A stretch of DNA of 64,000 nt from Sipunculus nudus. Taxonomy: Eukaryota > Annelida > Sipuncula > Golfingiida > Sipunculidae. The position numbers were made by a program, and so were the translations under genes. Shown here one piece after another: positions 54,201 through 59,012 of this stretch. Position 1 is the stretch's first letter. Each line of letters begins with the position of its first letter. The notes below the pieces were generated by a model that had not been told where the DNA came from, ran no database searches, and saw only the letters and a list, made by a program, of their open reading frames with translations. The DNA is taken from the NCBI GenBank assembly GCA_026874595.1, contig CM049312.1, positions 51,029,429-51,093,428 on the forward strand, read 5' to 3'.

Positions 54201-57144
54201 TAACTGATTGGTGTATTTGGGTCATGTTAGTAATCTTCTATTATTAATATCTGCTTGTTCCTTTATAGCTACACAAAGATAGTGGTCAAAGGAATGACCA
54301 AAGCTGAGATGATCCTCAAGGTAAAGTAACAGAATTTTGTGGGCAGATTGTTCAGATGAATTTTAGATCATTTCCAACATAGGTTGTGCCATCTGTAGTT
54401 TTTTGTGAGCAAAAATGGGATACTTTGCTTTTCCCTGGATAAGTAACAAAATACAACACTATGGTGTGATATAATCGTTAACTTTTCTGTGATCAATTTG
54501 TGTGATGATGTTATGTATTCACCATGCCTTTATTATGTGTCAGATCAGCCTTCCATCATGGCCAATTGGCCATTTGTTTTTATTAATCTTCATATATGTA
54601 TGCAGCTTAACATTTCTGAAATTTGAAAGCACCCTGACCTAAACTGGAGCTGTCATTAAACTTTAAACAAGAGCATGATATCATAGTTTAATTTACATAT
54701 TAGGACTGACCTGGAGTGTTCAGTTCCTTTGTTTTATTATATACAGTGGAACCCCGCCTTGCGACCACCCCACAATTACGACCACCCCACAATTACGACC
54801 ATTTTGCTTGGTCCCGAATTATTTTTAGTTTATTTATGTTTAAAAATGACTCAAAATTACGACCACCCCTGAATTCAGAATTACGACCAGATTTCCTGGC
54901 CCCAGCGCTAATGCGACCCCGCTAATGCGACCACCGCCGAGAAGTACTGAAACAACATTTGTCACGAGTCAATGGCTGCGTCTTGTCACAGGCGCCTTAA
55001 CAAAAGATCAAAGCAGGTAACAAGGTTTCTTAACCCGAGTGTTAATCTGGTCCCGCATACCTTCCCGACTCGGTGTCTTCGCTGAGACTCGTTGAGGTGT
55101 AGGTTATAGATCAAAGAGCGTTACCATCATCCTGATTACTTAATGAGCCGGTCTGACCTGGGGTCAGATGCTAATTGCCCCTCAGCGATCACCTGTATTA
55201 CAGCTACCCTAAGTGTGGGGTTGCGGGCTTAATATTTCAACTCATCACATATTGTTTGATCCTCATTGGTAAAATTAACTAACTAGTTAATCCTAAATGT
55301 GTTCATACCTTACTGACATTGAGTATTGAGCAGTCAGTAAAATGTATAAATAAAGCTTGCATGGGGGGGAAATCCCTTACATTAATTTGCCTTTTCTGAT
55401 AGATCGTTGTCAGTTTATTTCTCTACTGGTTAAGTTTGCATTTAAATTGCTTGCTGTTATAGGCAACCATGCCTCTGAAAGAGCTCTCCTTGAAGAATAA
55501 AGAGGCATTAATCAAGGCGGCAACACCACGCGCAGTCAGCACCAAATAGCTCAGCGTTTAGCGTCGAGAAAACTCAAGTGCACGCAATATATACTCAAGC
55601 GGAAGGCTAAATATATGACAACCACGTATTATGTTCAATATGCATTCAGAAGGTTGTAATCGTATTACCTTAGTGTTATTATTTGTTAATCATCAGTCAC
55701 TACGTATGTGTACATGTATATTAATTTTTATCATGAGAAAATATGTTCAGCTACACACACACAAAAAAAAAAACATAATAAGGATGCTCCGCTAAGTAAA
55801 ATATTTTGTTATAGTTCACATTAAAGAGATGTAATAGATAAACTCTGATACACATTAAATATAAGCGTGTCATATGCGACCACGGTAAGAGTTTCACAAA
55901 TACGACCACCCCCAAATTACGACCACTTTGCTCAGTCCCCAGGGTGGTCGTAATTGTTGGGTTCCACTGTAATTGTGTCATATATTAGGTTTTCGAGTAA
56001 ATATTAATGACGTTTTGTGATATTATTAGACACATGTATCTGGTAATGTTGTGTTGTTCTGTCAGGTTGTCATGTCACCCCATGATCCCCCCCAAGGATT
56101 CGTAGACAACTATGTTAAGCTGCTACTGGAGTCTGACATCACAGAGTTCCAGAAAGTCCTAGATATGAAGGTAAATCACTATAATATATTCCTGGCTGAG
56201 CCACAATACACTTCACAACTCATGAATTTTTATAAGAGCCTGCTAGTCACCATAGAAAGTGTGTAATTTTAATTCTTTGGACTCTTAGTGAATGACAAAA
56301 ATTATCCCATTACTAATAATTAAACTGATACTTTTGGGTATAACATGTAAAAAATGTTATGAAAACCAAATAATTGAAATGAGCAAATGTAATCCTTAAC
56401 TAGTTGATGTACACTTATTTTGATAACACAGAACTTGTTGCTGTATAATAATATTTGTAACTATGAACTAGTACCGTACATTTTTAATCAATTTGTAGAG
56501 AATTAAATAATTACTATCTCTGAATTTCGAATTAAAACAATAAAAATTCAGTTACCAAAACGCCTGCTGGTACCCGCACTATTATGGCCTACTGCTCTCT
56601 CACAGTGATGATTAGTGTGAATTACAAATCTAAAGTGTTTTCCATTTAGTGCATTCCGAGGCCAGAAGGTGACTTCCAGCAAATCGGCAATGAGCCAGTG
56701 AAATCATTCATTTTATTGTATTTTCACTCCAGCTTTTGAAATTTGCAGTTTTGAATATTAAGTTAAGAAAAAAAATATTTTTATTTAAGAAAATACCGTA
56801 TCTGAATTAATTCAGTGTCCAAATTGATTAAGAATGTACGGTAGTTGTACACAAATATTTGTAACTACTGAGCCTTACTTGACTTACAGTCAGCTGAGTA
56901 AAAAACTGGATCAGATTTTTGTCATTTCATAGTTAGACCCACCTGTATAGTAAATCTGTTTTTGTTTCATTTGTAGGGACTAAAGCGCAATGAACAGAAC
57001 ATATTGTTAGATTTGTTCAGAGTACGTGTTCCAACAAGTCAAGGAGAAGTCATCACAAGCAGTCCAAACAGCACCACGTCATCCGTAGAACAGGAATCTA
57101 GTCGAATTCGCAAGCTGGAGAAACTGATAAAGAAACGGCTGTAG
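164..57144 (+). CDS. VPS53: VPS53, GARP/EARP tethering complex subunit, C-terminal 467 codons in 11 exons (5' part outside window)
   Basis: VPS53 is a CATCHR-family subunit of GARP (with VPS51, VPS52, VPS54), which tethers endosome-derived vesicles at the trans-Golgi network, and of EARP (with VPS50) in endosomal recycling. Eleven exons at 164-286, 13966-14060, 21819-22061, 30429-30662, 36495-36573, 44160-44308, 44625-44694, 47962-48047, 54269-54320, 56066-56170 and 56977-57144 have AG/GT borders and compatible phases, giving 1401 coding bases plus TAG. Family landmarks appear in the expected order: [98 protein letters not shown] and the basic end [14 protein letters not shown]. From family knowledge this is the helical C-terminal half; animal proteins are roughly 700-830 residues. 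Promoter, start codon and N-terminal exons are not in the window. Introns are 316 to 13,679 bp and repeat-filled. Identification is secure; the first exon is the least certain. Confidence 0.95.
312..1597. repeat. 30 bp minisatellite just inside intron 1
   Basis: About 43 copies of a 30 bp unit of the type ATAACACCATGATCCTCA plus ATGTAACTGAAT. It begins about 25 bp after the donor at 287 and ends in a C-run at 1596. Because 30 is divisible by three, both strands stay open for long stretches with ten-residue periodic translations; these are not genes. Copies differ mainly by single substitutions (ATGATCCTCA, ATGATCTTTA, ATCATCCTCA), with one disturbed segment near 775-830. Confidence 0.95.
1601..1918. 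mobile_element. Inverted-repeat (foldback/MITE-like) element
   Basis: Arms at 1622-1667 and 1853-1898 are reverse complements over 46 bp with two or three mismatches (left arm reads GTGAATGAAGG then TTTTGTTAGTAAACTTATG). Weaker pairing continues outward through C-rich/G-rich flanks to about 1601 and 1918. There is no coding capacity. It abuts the end of the 30 bp array. Confidence 0.6.
1919..2684. other. Intronic DNA, nothing recognised
   Basis: AT-rich sequence with no repeat, coding or structural signal that I can support. Confidence 0.5.
5221..7268 (+). mobile_element. Helentron-like element with 180 bp tandem core (copy 1)
   Basis: The 5' end is a GC-rich hairpin starting TATGCCCCCGCCAC, whose other arm is GTGGCCGGGGCATA. 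The core holds five 179-182 bp tandem units at about 5288-6190 (each with TGCAGATATTGGCC, GACCAGTTACAGATCGAG and GTTGACCTACTTTTGACC) and diverged units after 6883. The 3' end has GGCGGGGGCAT at 7235-7245 (complement of the 5' ATGCCCCCGCC), a hairpin GTGTCGTTCTGACAC at 7248-7262, then ATCTAG|TTTT. A second copy with identical ends is at 24848-26389. It inserted between T residues inside another element. Confidence 0.75.
6199..6882 (+). mobile_element. TAGCCC-type Helitron-like insertion inside the 180 bp core
   Basis: Interrupts the 180 bp core between about 6190 and 6883. It starts TTTTTAGCCCTTAG with an inverted GGGCTA 23 bp on, then GTCC/GTCT runs, and ends GCTAATATTCTAG|TTT. A second copy of the same element is at 35629-36412. 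Both contain a degenerate GGTGGTGCCACC motif. No coding capacity. Confidence 0.6.
7691..9191. other. Intronic DNA, nothing recognised
   Basis: No conserved coding segment or repeat boundary seen. Short open frames on both strands at 8432-8686 overlap and look random. A G-run lies at about 9102-9124. Confidence 0.5.
9192..11523 (+). mobile_element. Helentron-like element, GCGAACCTGT termini
   Basis: 5' end TTT|TAGCGAACCTGTCAG. The 3' end carries ACAGGTTCGC at 11495-11504 (exact complement of the 5' GCGAACCTGT), then a hairpin AGGCCTGTAGGCCT at 11508-11521 and CTTG|TTTC. The core contains diverged repeats including GGTGGCGCCACC and a motif TTTATAGCTTTGGCAGACTG. A related element with matching ends spans 23591-28864. 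No coding capacity. Confidence 0.7.
10424..10533. repeat. 22 bp tandem repeat, five copies
   Basis: Five units of the form CATGTGATCACCTCATGGGT plus two variable bases, inside the element core. Each unit contains the palindrome GTGATCAC except one copy. Confidence 0.9.
11885..13290 (+). pseudogene. Degenerate LINE reverse transcriptase interrupted by a minisatellite
   Basis: The stretch 11960-12115 translates as [14 protein letters not shown] followed by [12 protein letters not shown] and INKTEVM, the FADD catalytic motif and following helix of a non-LTR reverse transcriptase. Around 12230-12300 a broken frame gives [12 protein letters not shown], the next family block. At 12475 the frame reads [14 protein letters not shown], matching the family's conserved LYxCETWTVY region, and this segment is expanded into a 49 bp array to 13130. 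After the array the family's next block follows: [17 protein letters not shown] (13203-13253). Stops and shifts interrupt the frame, so it is a relic. The 5' and 3' ends of the element are not resolved. Confidence 0.8.
12475..13130 (+). repeat. 49 bp minisatellite derived from LINE coding sequence
   Basis: About 13 units of 43-50 bp, typified by ACTATATACCTGTGAAACAG and GGACTGTATACAGGAG. In one frame each unit reads [13 protein letters not shown], so it is a tandem copy of the reverse-transcriptase segment that should occur once. Frames open on the minus strand here are shadows. Confidence 0.85.
13296..13545 (-). mobile_element. tRNA-derived SINE
   Basis: Read on the minus strand from about 13545, the sequence has an A-box-like segment (GCATGGTGGTGTAATATTTA), then GGGCTCTGGACTTGCGACC and a B-box-like GGGTTTGTGTCCC, spaced as in a tRNA head. 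It ends near 13296 in a CCTTTACCTTTAC tail. Assigned by promoter-box pattern; the SINE family is not named. Confidence 0.55.
13546..13965. other. Intronic DNA before VPS53 exon 2, nothing recognised
   Basis: AT-rich, with the acceptor polypyrimidine tract of exon 13966 at its end; no other signal seen. Confidence 0.5.
13966..14060 (+). CDS. VPS53: VPS53 exon with [10 protein letters not shown] motif
   Basis: The acceptor is cacttccag, and the exon ends CTCAGGACAA|GTAAGT in phase 2. The translation runs from MSANTKTQ through [10 protein letters not shown] and [10 protein letters not shown], which matches the strongly conserved start of the VPS53 C-terminal region. The last eight or nine bases plus the donor are repeated about 80 times in the following 47 bp minisatellite, so this exon edge seeded or was captured by the array. 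Confidence 0.93.
16612..17770 (-). pseudogene. 5'-truncated non-LTR retrotransposon (CR1/L2/Rex1-like RT), copy 1
   Basis: The minus-strand frame 17663-16803 (286 codons) has reverse-transcriptase and connection-region blocks: [72 protein letters not shown] and VWGG. Upstream, out of frame, [13 protein letters not shown] (motif A with its Asp) is visible to about 17755, so a frameshift lies near 17700. The catalytic FADD box reads SAED and the preceding PQG reads PQD, so the enzyme would be inactive. The 3' tail is a run of TTATC repeats (complement of GATAA at 16616-16640), typical of this class. It inserted into the 47 bp array. Confidence 0.85.
18390..19548 (-). pseudogene. 5'-truncated non-LTR retrotransposon fragment, copy 2
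   Basis: Same as the fragment at 16612-17770, offset by 1778 bp, with the same SAED catalytic change, the same upstream frameshift and the same tail. The open frame is 19441-18581. It differs by two residues (IKKAL versus VKKAQ), so it arose by segmental duplication of the array, not by a second insertion. Confidence 0.88.
20394..21644. mobile_element. Candidate TA-flanked inverted-repeat element
   Basis: Left end TA|CTGTGGTTGCCTTTATATT (20392 on) pairs with the complement of the right end, which reads CTGTGGTTGTCTTCTTATT up to TA at 21645-21646. About 17 of 20 bases agree and TA flanks both sides, as for Tc1/mariner-like elements. No transposase frame is visible; the interior contains the dispersed repeat also found around 2685-7690. 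Moderate confidence because the inverted repeats are short. Confidence 0.45.
21819..22061 (+). CDS. VPS53: VPS53 exon with [15 protein letters not shown] motif
   Basis: Acceptor ttcaacag, donor CCAAA|GTAAGT, 243 bp, phase 2 in and out. The first base completes an Asn codon, giving [13 protein letters not shown] across the junction where vertebrate relatives have SQDKNL. The exon carries the most conserved VPS53 stretch, [15 protein letters not shown], then [16 protein letters not shown] and [14 protein letters not shown] 44 bp minisatellite begins about 40 bp after the donor. Confidence 0.96.
22104..22725. repeat. 44 bp minisatellite near the exon 3 donor
   Basis: About 14 units of TGTGATGTCCTCCATACAGT plus TCTGATCAACTGCAATGTTT and GTTG. 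The central copies (22190-22530) are almost identical; the last four decay. It starts about 40 bp after the donor at 22062. Each unit has a CCATACAG|TTCTG stretch that resembles a splice acceptor. Confidence 0.95.
22725..22883 (+). mobile_element. Truncated AGCTCAG-type 5' end
   Basis: TTTTTAGCTCAGTTGACTGT with the following CATCT and GATCACCCTTTGTCC resembles the 5' end of the AGCTCAG family. It stops before the next, better-preserved 5' end at 22884. Confidence 0.4.
24848..26389 (+). mobile_element. Helentron-like element with 180 bp tandem core (copy 2)
   Basis: Same ends as 5221-7268: hairpin TATGCCCCCGCCAC at the 5' end, GGCGGGGGCAT at 26356-26366, hairpin GTGTCGTTCCGACAC at 26369-26383, ATCTAG|TTTT. 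The core has about eight 160-180 bp units. The short open frames in it repeat with the unit and are not genes. Confidence 0.78.
27267..28740 (+). mobile_element. GTATCCGCC-type element start and GGTGGCGCCACC tandem core
   Basis: A perfect hairpin opens it: GTATCCGCC, then AAAAC, AGG, GTTTT, GCGGATAC (27267-27296). The core that follows has units of about 140-150 bp and about 280 bp paired units with TATCTC, GCATGTGTATA, and the palindrome GGTGGCGCCACC at about 27590, 28014, 28143, 28291 and 28420. No matching 3' end (CTACCCGTATTCTAG) is seen before the host element's own 3' end. Confidence 0.55.
30429..30662 (+). CDS. VPS53: VPS53 exon whose 3' end is amplified in the adjacent array
   Basis: Acceptor atctctgtag, donor CCACAA|GTAAGT, 234 bp, phase 2 in and out. 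It encodes [28 protein letters not shown] and [15 protein letters not shown], matching the family. The last 65 bp (30598-30662), encoding about [20 protein letters not shown], together with the donor and about 25 bp of intron make up the 90 bp unit repeated 54 times just downstream. The first donor at 30663 is taken as the real one because every downstream donor leaves an in-frame TAA at the first junction. Confidence 0.95.
30598..35555 (+). repeat. 90 bp minisatellite made of exon 4's 3' end, its donor and intron start
   Basis: AAGTAAGTAG-type junctions recur every 90 bases from 30661 to 35521, exactly 54 periods with no net length drift. Each unit has about 65 bp homologous to the exon end (30598-30662; AGCCTGCTGGAGCA, CAGGAGCAGGACATG, CCACAA) and about 25 bp of intron (GTAAGTAGCTAGTCAAC). 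Three subtypes are visible, marked by TGCCTCAGTCAGGAGCAGG, TACGTCATGCAGGAGAAGG and TACCTCAGACAGAAGAAGG. The invariant TAA in each donor closes the sense frame once per unit. Minus-strand frames up to 746 codons run through the array with a 30-residue period and are artefacts. Confidence 0.97.
35629..36412 (+). mobile_element. TAGCCC-type Helitron-like element (copy 2)
   Basis: Starts TTTTT|TAGCCCTCAGCC with inverted GGGCTA, then GTCCGTCCGTCAGTCC. The core shares GATATCTC, TTCACCGTG and ACCTTGACCTACTTTTCAAGG with the copy at 6199-6882. It ends CTAATATTCCAG|TTAA (CCAG where the other copy has CTAG). Confidence 0.6.
36495..36573 (+). CDS. VPS53: VPS53 exon, [17 protein letters not shown] segment
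   Basis: Acceptor tgttccag, donor AGCAAG|GTCAGC, 79 bp, phase 2 in, phase 0 out. It encodes [20 protein letters not shown] followed by LTAMSK, colinear with the family (vertebrates have [20 protein letters not shown]). The junction codon with the previous exon becomes Asn. Confidence 0.95.
36600..36735. repeat. About 46 bp tandem repeat near the exon 5 donor
   Basis: Three units of the type CATCTCCCACTCACACA plus GTCAGTAAATGAAGTATACT. It begins about 30 bp after the donor at 36574. Two more decayed units lie at 43770-43845 on the far side of the repeat block. Confidence 0.7.
37788..39872 (+). mobile_element. AGCTCAG-type Helentron-like element (intact ends)
   Basis: 5' end TTTTT|AGCTCAGCTGACTATAAG and partner TGAGCTATAG, then GTCCGTCC runs. 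The core is as at 2761-4080. 3' end CAGCTGAGC, hairpin GACCCATAGGTC, CCTTG|TTTG. It inserted into a T-run of the reverse element around it. It contains a 180 bp duplication ending in poly-C and about 700 bp of AT-rich unassigned DNA (38880-39830). Confidence 0.68.
38491..38868. repeat. Perfect-looking 180 bp tandem duplication with poly-C ends
   Basis: 38491-38670 and 38671-38850 appear identical base for base over most of their length; both end in C-runs, the second longer and interrupted by a T and a G. The related element at 45279-47732 also has a C-run at the homologous place (46017), so the homopolymer is old and the duplication recent. A proline-rich open frame across it is not a gene. 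Confidence 0.93.
40360..41371 (+). mobile_element. GTATCCGCC-type Helentron-like element, intact ends
   Basis: 5' end GTATCTGCC, AAAAC, AAA, GTTTTGCGGATACTATG. Core with GGTGGCGCCACC at about 40660, 40799 and 41203. 3' end GTGGATACACGTAGTC, loop, GACTACCCGTATTCTAG|TTG. About 1 kb, no coding capacity. Confidence 0.7.
41372..41980. other. Intronic DNA, nothing recognised
   Basis: No repeat edge, conserved frame or structural motif that I can support. A 74-codon minus-strand frame at 41510-41734 has no recognisable domain. Confidence 0.45.
41981..43565 (+). mobile_element. AGCTCAG-type element with composite core
   Basis: 5' end TTTTT|AGCTCAGTCAGG and GTCCGGCCGTCCGGTCG runs. The first core part resembles the 340 bp unit (to about 42405). 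The rest is a 280-330 bp unit with GGTCAAGGTCACAGG, TTTCATCCCAAACTTTCCAT and GATGATAACTC, four copies to about 43400. 3' end GACCTGTAGGTC, CCTAG|TTTTT. The second core is also present, reversed, at about 59300-59660. Confidence 0.55.
43566..44159. other. Intronic DNA before VPS53 exon 44160
   Basis: Holds two decayed units of the exon 5 tandem repeat (43770-43845) and otherwise unassigned AT-rich DNA, with the acceptor tract at the end. Confidence 0.4.
44160..44308 (+). CDS. VPS53: VPS53 exon, [16 protein letters not shown] segment
   Basis: Acceptor tgattgcag, donor TTTGCCAC|GTAAGT, 149 bp, phase 0 in, phase 2 out. It encodes [18 protein letters not shown], then [19 protein letters not shown]. 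The local GC content is visibly higher than in the neighbouring introns, as expected of a constrained coding exon. Confidence 0.95.
44309..44624. other. Intron 6, short and repeat-free
   Basis: 316 bp between two VPS53 exons, with no tandem or interspersed repeat seen. Confidence 0.7.
44625..44694 (+). CDS. VPS53: VPS53 exon, [15 protein letters not shown] segment
   Basis: Acceptor ttgttttgcag, donor GAACAG|GTAAGT, 70 bp, phase 2 in, phase 0 out. Encodes [20 protein letters not shown] then AEQ, matching the family. The intron before it (316 bp) is the only short, repeat-free intron in the window; the intron after it starts a 45 bp minisatellite within about 30 bp. Confidence 0.95.
44724..45185. 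repeat. About 45 bp minisatellite just inside intron 7
   Basis: About eleven units of GTGTAAAGTGTTGACTCACA plus CAGGAAGTGTATACA and variable CACCACATGT. Unit length varies from about 36 to 46 bp. The array begins about 30 bp after the donor at 44695. Confidence 0.93.
46517..47586. mobile_element. TA-flanked terminal-inverted-repeat element
   Basis: Left end TA|CCGTATTTATTCCAATTTGG and right end, complemented, CCGTATTTATTCTAATTTGG, agree at 19 of the first 20 bases and continue through CGA. TA flanks both sides. No transposase frame; it holds a 5S rRNA-like stretch. Likely a non-autonomous Tc1/mariner-type element. Confidence 0.75.
46935..47020 (+). ncRNA. 5S rRNA-like fragment (pseudogene or 5S-derived SINE head)
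   Basis: Contains the internal promoter landmarks of eukaryotic 5S rRNA in order: TTAGTTAAG (46950), CCCCGGTTAGTTTTTGGATG (46969) and GGGTGACCGCGAATAC (46987). The first part of the molecule is poorly matched and the 3' end is altered, so it is not a working rRNA gene. It could be the head of a 5S-derived SINE. Confidence 0.65.
47962..48047 (+). CDS. VPS53: VPS53 exon, [12 protein letters not shown] segment
   Basis: Acceptor tgttctag, donor CCTGCTAG|GTATAC, 86 bp, phase 0 in, phase 2 out. Encodes [20 protein letters not shown] then QVARKAPA. The donor is weaker than others (GTATAC). A 73 bp array starts about 250 bp downstream. Confidence 0.94.
48300..54100. repeat. 73 bp minisatellite filling intron 8
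   Basis: About 78 units of GATGACCACCTGATGCTGGG, TTAATCTGATCAATAGATGT, AGAAGACCAGGTTGACACAG, GTACAGACTAGAG. Variants alternate (GCGGGTGACTGCCTGAGGCT, TCTCAACAGTAG, GGAAGACGGCCTGAGG) and form visible higher-order blocks, for example near 49080-49500 and 50010-50590. Some units are truncated. Each unit has CAG|GTTGAC and CAG|GTACAG, donor-like strings. Confidence 0.96.
54269..54320 (+). CDS. VPS53: VPS53 exon, [17 protein letters not shown] segment
   Basis: Acceptor ctttatag, donor CTCAAG|GTAAAG, 52 bp, phase 2 in, phase 0 out. Encodes [17 protein letters not shown], nearly identical to the vertebrate sequence. It is only 52 bp long and sits between a 5.8 kb array and a pogo-like transposon. 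Confidence 0.95.
54744..55969 (+). mobile_element. pogo/Tigger-like DNA transposon relic
   Basis: Ends are CAGTGGAACCC and its complement GGGTTCCACTG, flanked by TA at 54742-54743 and 55970-55971. Subterminal repeats of AATTACGACCACC occur at both ends in opposite orientation. 1226 bp, in VPS53 intron 9. The interior keeps a fragment of the transposase DNA-binding region. Confidence 0.85.
55469..55614 (+). pseudogene. Broken pogo-type transposase N-terminus
   Basis: From ATG at 55469 the frame reads [18 protein letters not shown], typical of the start of a CENP-B-like helix-turn-helix in pogo transposases. It hits a stop near 55548; one base over, the frame continues [12 protein letters not shown] then [10 protein letters not shown], the expected recognition helix and following basic segment. 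No catalytic DDE domain is present. Confidence 0.65.
56066..56170 (+). CDS. VPS53: VPS53 exon, FVDNYVKLL segment
   Basis: Acceptor ttctgtcag, donor ATGAAG|GTAAAT, 105 bp, phase 0 both ends. Encodes [20 protein letters not shown] then [15 protein letters not shown]. Confidence 0.95.
56474..56841. mobile_element. MITE in VPS53 intron 10
   Basis: Left end TA|CCGTACATTTTTAATCAATT and the complement of the right end, CCGTACATTCTTAATCAATT, differ at one base and both continue TTG. TA flanks both sides. 368 bp with no coding frame, consistent with a Tc1/mariner-type MITE. Confidence 0.8.
56977..57144 (+). CDS. VPS53: VPS53 terminal coding exon and stop
   Basis: Acceptor catttgtag, 55 codons then TAG at 57142-57144 (a second in-frame TAG follows two codons later). 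Starts [19 protein letters not shown], has a Ser/Thr/Pro-rich spacer, and ends [18 protein letters not shown], the conserved basic C-terminus of the family. This fixes the gene's 3' coding end. Confidence 0.96.
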   Translation, partial: GLKRNEQNILLDLFRVRVPTSQGEVITSSPNSTTSSVEQESSRIRKLEKLIKKRL

Positions 57145-57560
57145 CTGTAGTAAAATGATTAATGTTATATAAAAATATCTAATGAATCAGTGATGGTTGT
57201 TTCAGCACTATCACCTGTACTGTTACATTGTAGGCACATGATGAGATACATCTTCCCTTGTACCTGGCCAGTCACACACCTATAAGTCCGTTCAGTCTAA
57301 CTCAGCACATTGATGAAGTACAGGTAGTCCTGAAGGAAGTCCCTCTCCTGTGACAGATCACATAACGCCTTTTATAGCTGCACAAAACATACCAGCCTGT
57401 GAAAGTAAATGATTTGGGTTTTAAAGATGAATTATTAATTTTCATTAAGTTTTTTTTAATAAAATTTCTTTTTTTAAATTTAAAATTCTATCAAAATTTA
57501 GTTTGCACCCTGAGGGAATATCTCCGCTGTGATGAAACAATAAAGGCAATGTCCAATCTG
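57145..57560 (+). other. VPS53 3' UTR, with two candidate polyadenylation signals
   Basis: No splice signal or continuing frame follows the stop. AATAAA occurs at 57458-57463 and 57539-57544. Either could serve the transcript; the true cleavage site cannot be chosen from sequence. Confidence 0.35.
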
Positions 57561-57955
57561 AACAGATTATCTAAGAAATATATATGTTCACATTTGAATG
57601 AGTTTGATGGAGATATGCAGAATTTTTTCTTCTCTTGTTCTCTCCAACTTAATTCATCAGCATATATTATCACTGCTAGTGTTTACTTCTTCTGCATACA
57701 CATATTTCAGGGTGACCAAGCTGCTCAAAATACTAACATACATCCAGCACAGTTCCTCTTGCTGAGTGGTTATTATGTTCATATAAAATGATTCTGAGTT
57801 TATTGTCTTCTGGTGTAATTAGGGGAGGGGGGCTTCACTGGTTGTCCATGACATTTAACAACAAAAGTAAACTCTCAATATAGAGATTAACAGCACAGAG
57901 CTATCATTTCAAGAACACTCACAAGCGCCATGCCAAGTTAGTCTGGATGGACTAT
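57561..57955. other. Downstream flank of VPS53, nothing recognised
   Basis: AT-rich. A 130-codon frame at 57399-57791 overlaps the presumed 3' UTR and has no recognisable domain. Confidence 0.45.
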
Positions 57956-58250
57956 AATAATGTTATGATTAAAACTGTAACAGTCACAGTGATGTTATGA
58001 TTACATGTCTAGGACAGTAGTGTGGCCTCGTGTTGTTATAATTACATGACTTTAACTGTCACATTCCAAGTGATATTATGATTACATGTCTGTAACAGTC
58101 ATGTACCTAATCATGTCATGATTAAATGTCTTTAACAGTCACATTGCAATTGATGTTATGATTAAATGACTGTAACAGTCTTGTACCTAGTGATGCTATG
58201 ATTAAATGTCTGTTACAGGTACGTGATGTTATGCTTATATGTCTGTTGTA
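57955..58250. repeat. About 45 bp tandem repeat downstream of VPS53
   Basis: Six or seven diverged units of the type GATGTTATGATTAAATGTCT plus GTAACAGTCATGTACCTA. Confidence 0.8.
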
Positions 58251-58379
58251 AAAGAGCTTTTTGCCACCAGCATAAGAGATGTTTTAATATAAAAAATCTT
58301 ATCATCATTACATAGATACAATGGATGCTGTTTAGGCAAAAGTCCATCAGTAAACAAAAGTAACCCCATCAATTATGGT

Positions 58380-58911
58380 GATCTAAGGGCCAACAACATG
58401 ATTTTAGCACCCAGTCAGTCAGATGGGGCACAGATTGTATCCACTTATCCCAAGAGCTTCTTTCATTAAATTCAGGAGGTCCTGGGTAAATCTCTGTGGA
58501 AACCTGGAATTAGGTCTTGGTGACCTCTATCTTGCAAGATATGTGAAAGAACATGATTTGAGTACCCTATAGGACAGATTTGCATGATTGGTTACAGTTG
58601 GACCAAGAACTTCTAATTTGATTAAGATCCAGGGAGGTTCATGTAAACATTTCTTGGAAAAATGAAATAATGTCACTGTGACCTATATTCTACAAGCTGT
58701 GTGAAAGAACATGATTTTAACACTCTATTAGTCAGATGGGCACAAATTGTAGCAGTTAGACAAAGGAACCACTGACTTAACATCCGGGGAGTTCTTGGTA
58801 AAATCTTCTTAAAAGGCAAAGTGCATGATTTTGAGCACTTTTGGGAGTCATTTTACCCATTGTTCATGGTTCATTGTATTCAGCTGAGTGTCATGGCCCA
58901 TAGGCCACTTG
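58380..58911 (+). mobile_element. 5'-truncated AGCTCAG-type element
   Basis: The core has three diverged units with GTCAGATGGGCACAGATTGT and AACCTGGAATTAGGTC. The 3' end is CAGCTGAGTGTCATG, hairpin GGCCCATAGGCC, ACTTG|TTAT. No 5' end found. Confidence 0.5.
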
Positions 58912-59012
58912 TTATTTGTTTCATTCAATTTTAAAATGATTTTAGAAGGAAATTTTTAATTGAAATTACTAAAGAAAATTCAAAACTGCCACATCATGGT
59001 TTCACACTATTT

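Noticed and set aside
57399-57791. 130-residue plus-strand frame after VPS53
   Set aside because: No recognisable domain, AT-rich random composition, overlaps the presumed 3' UTR.
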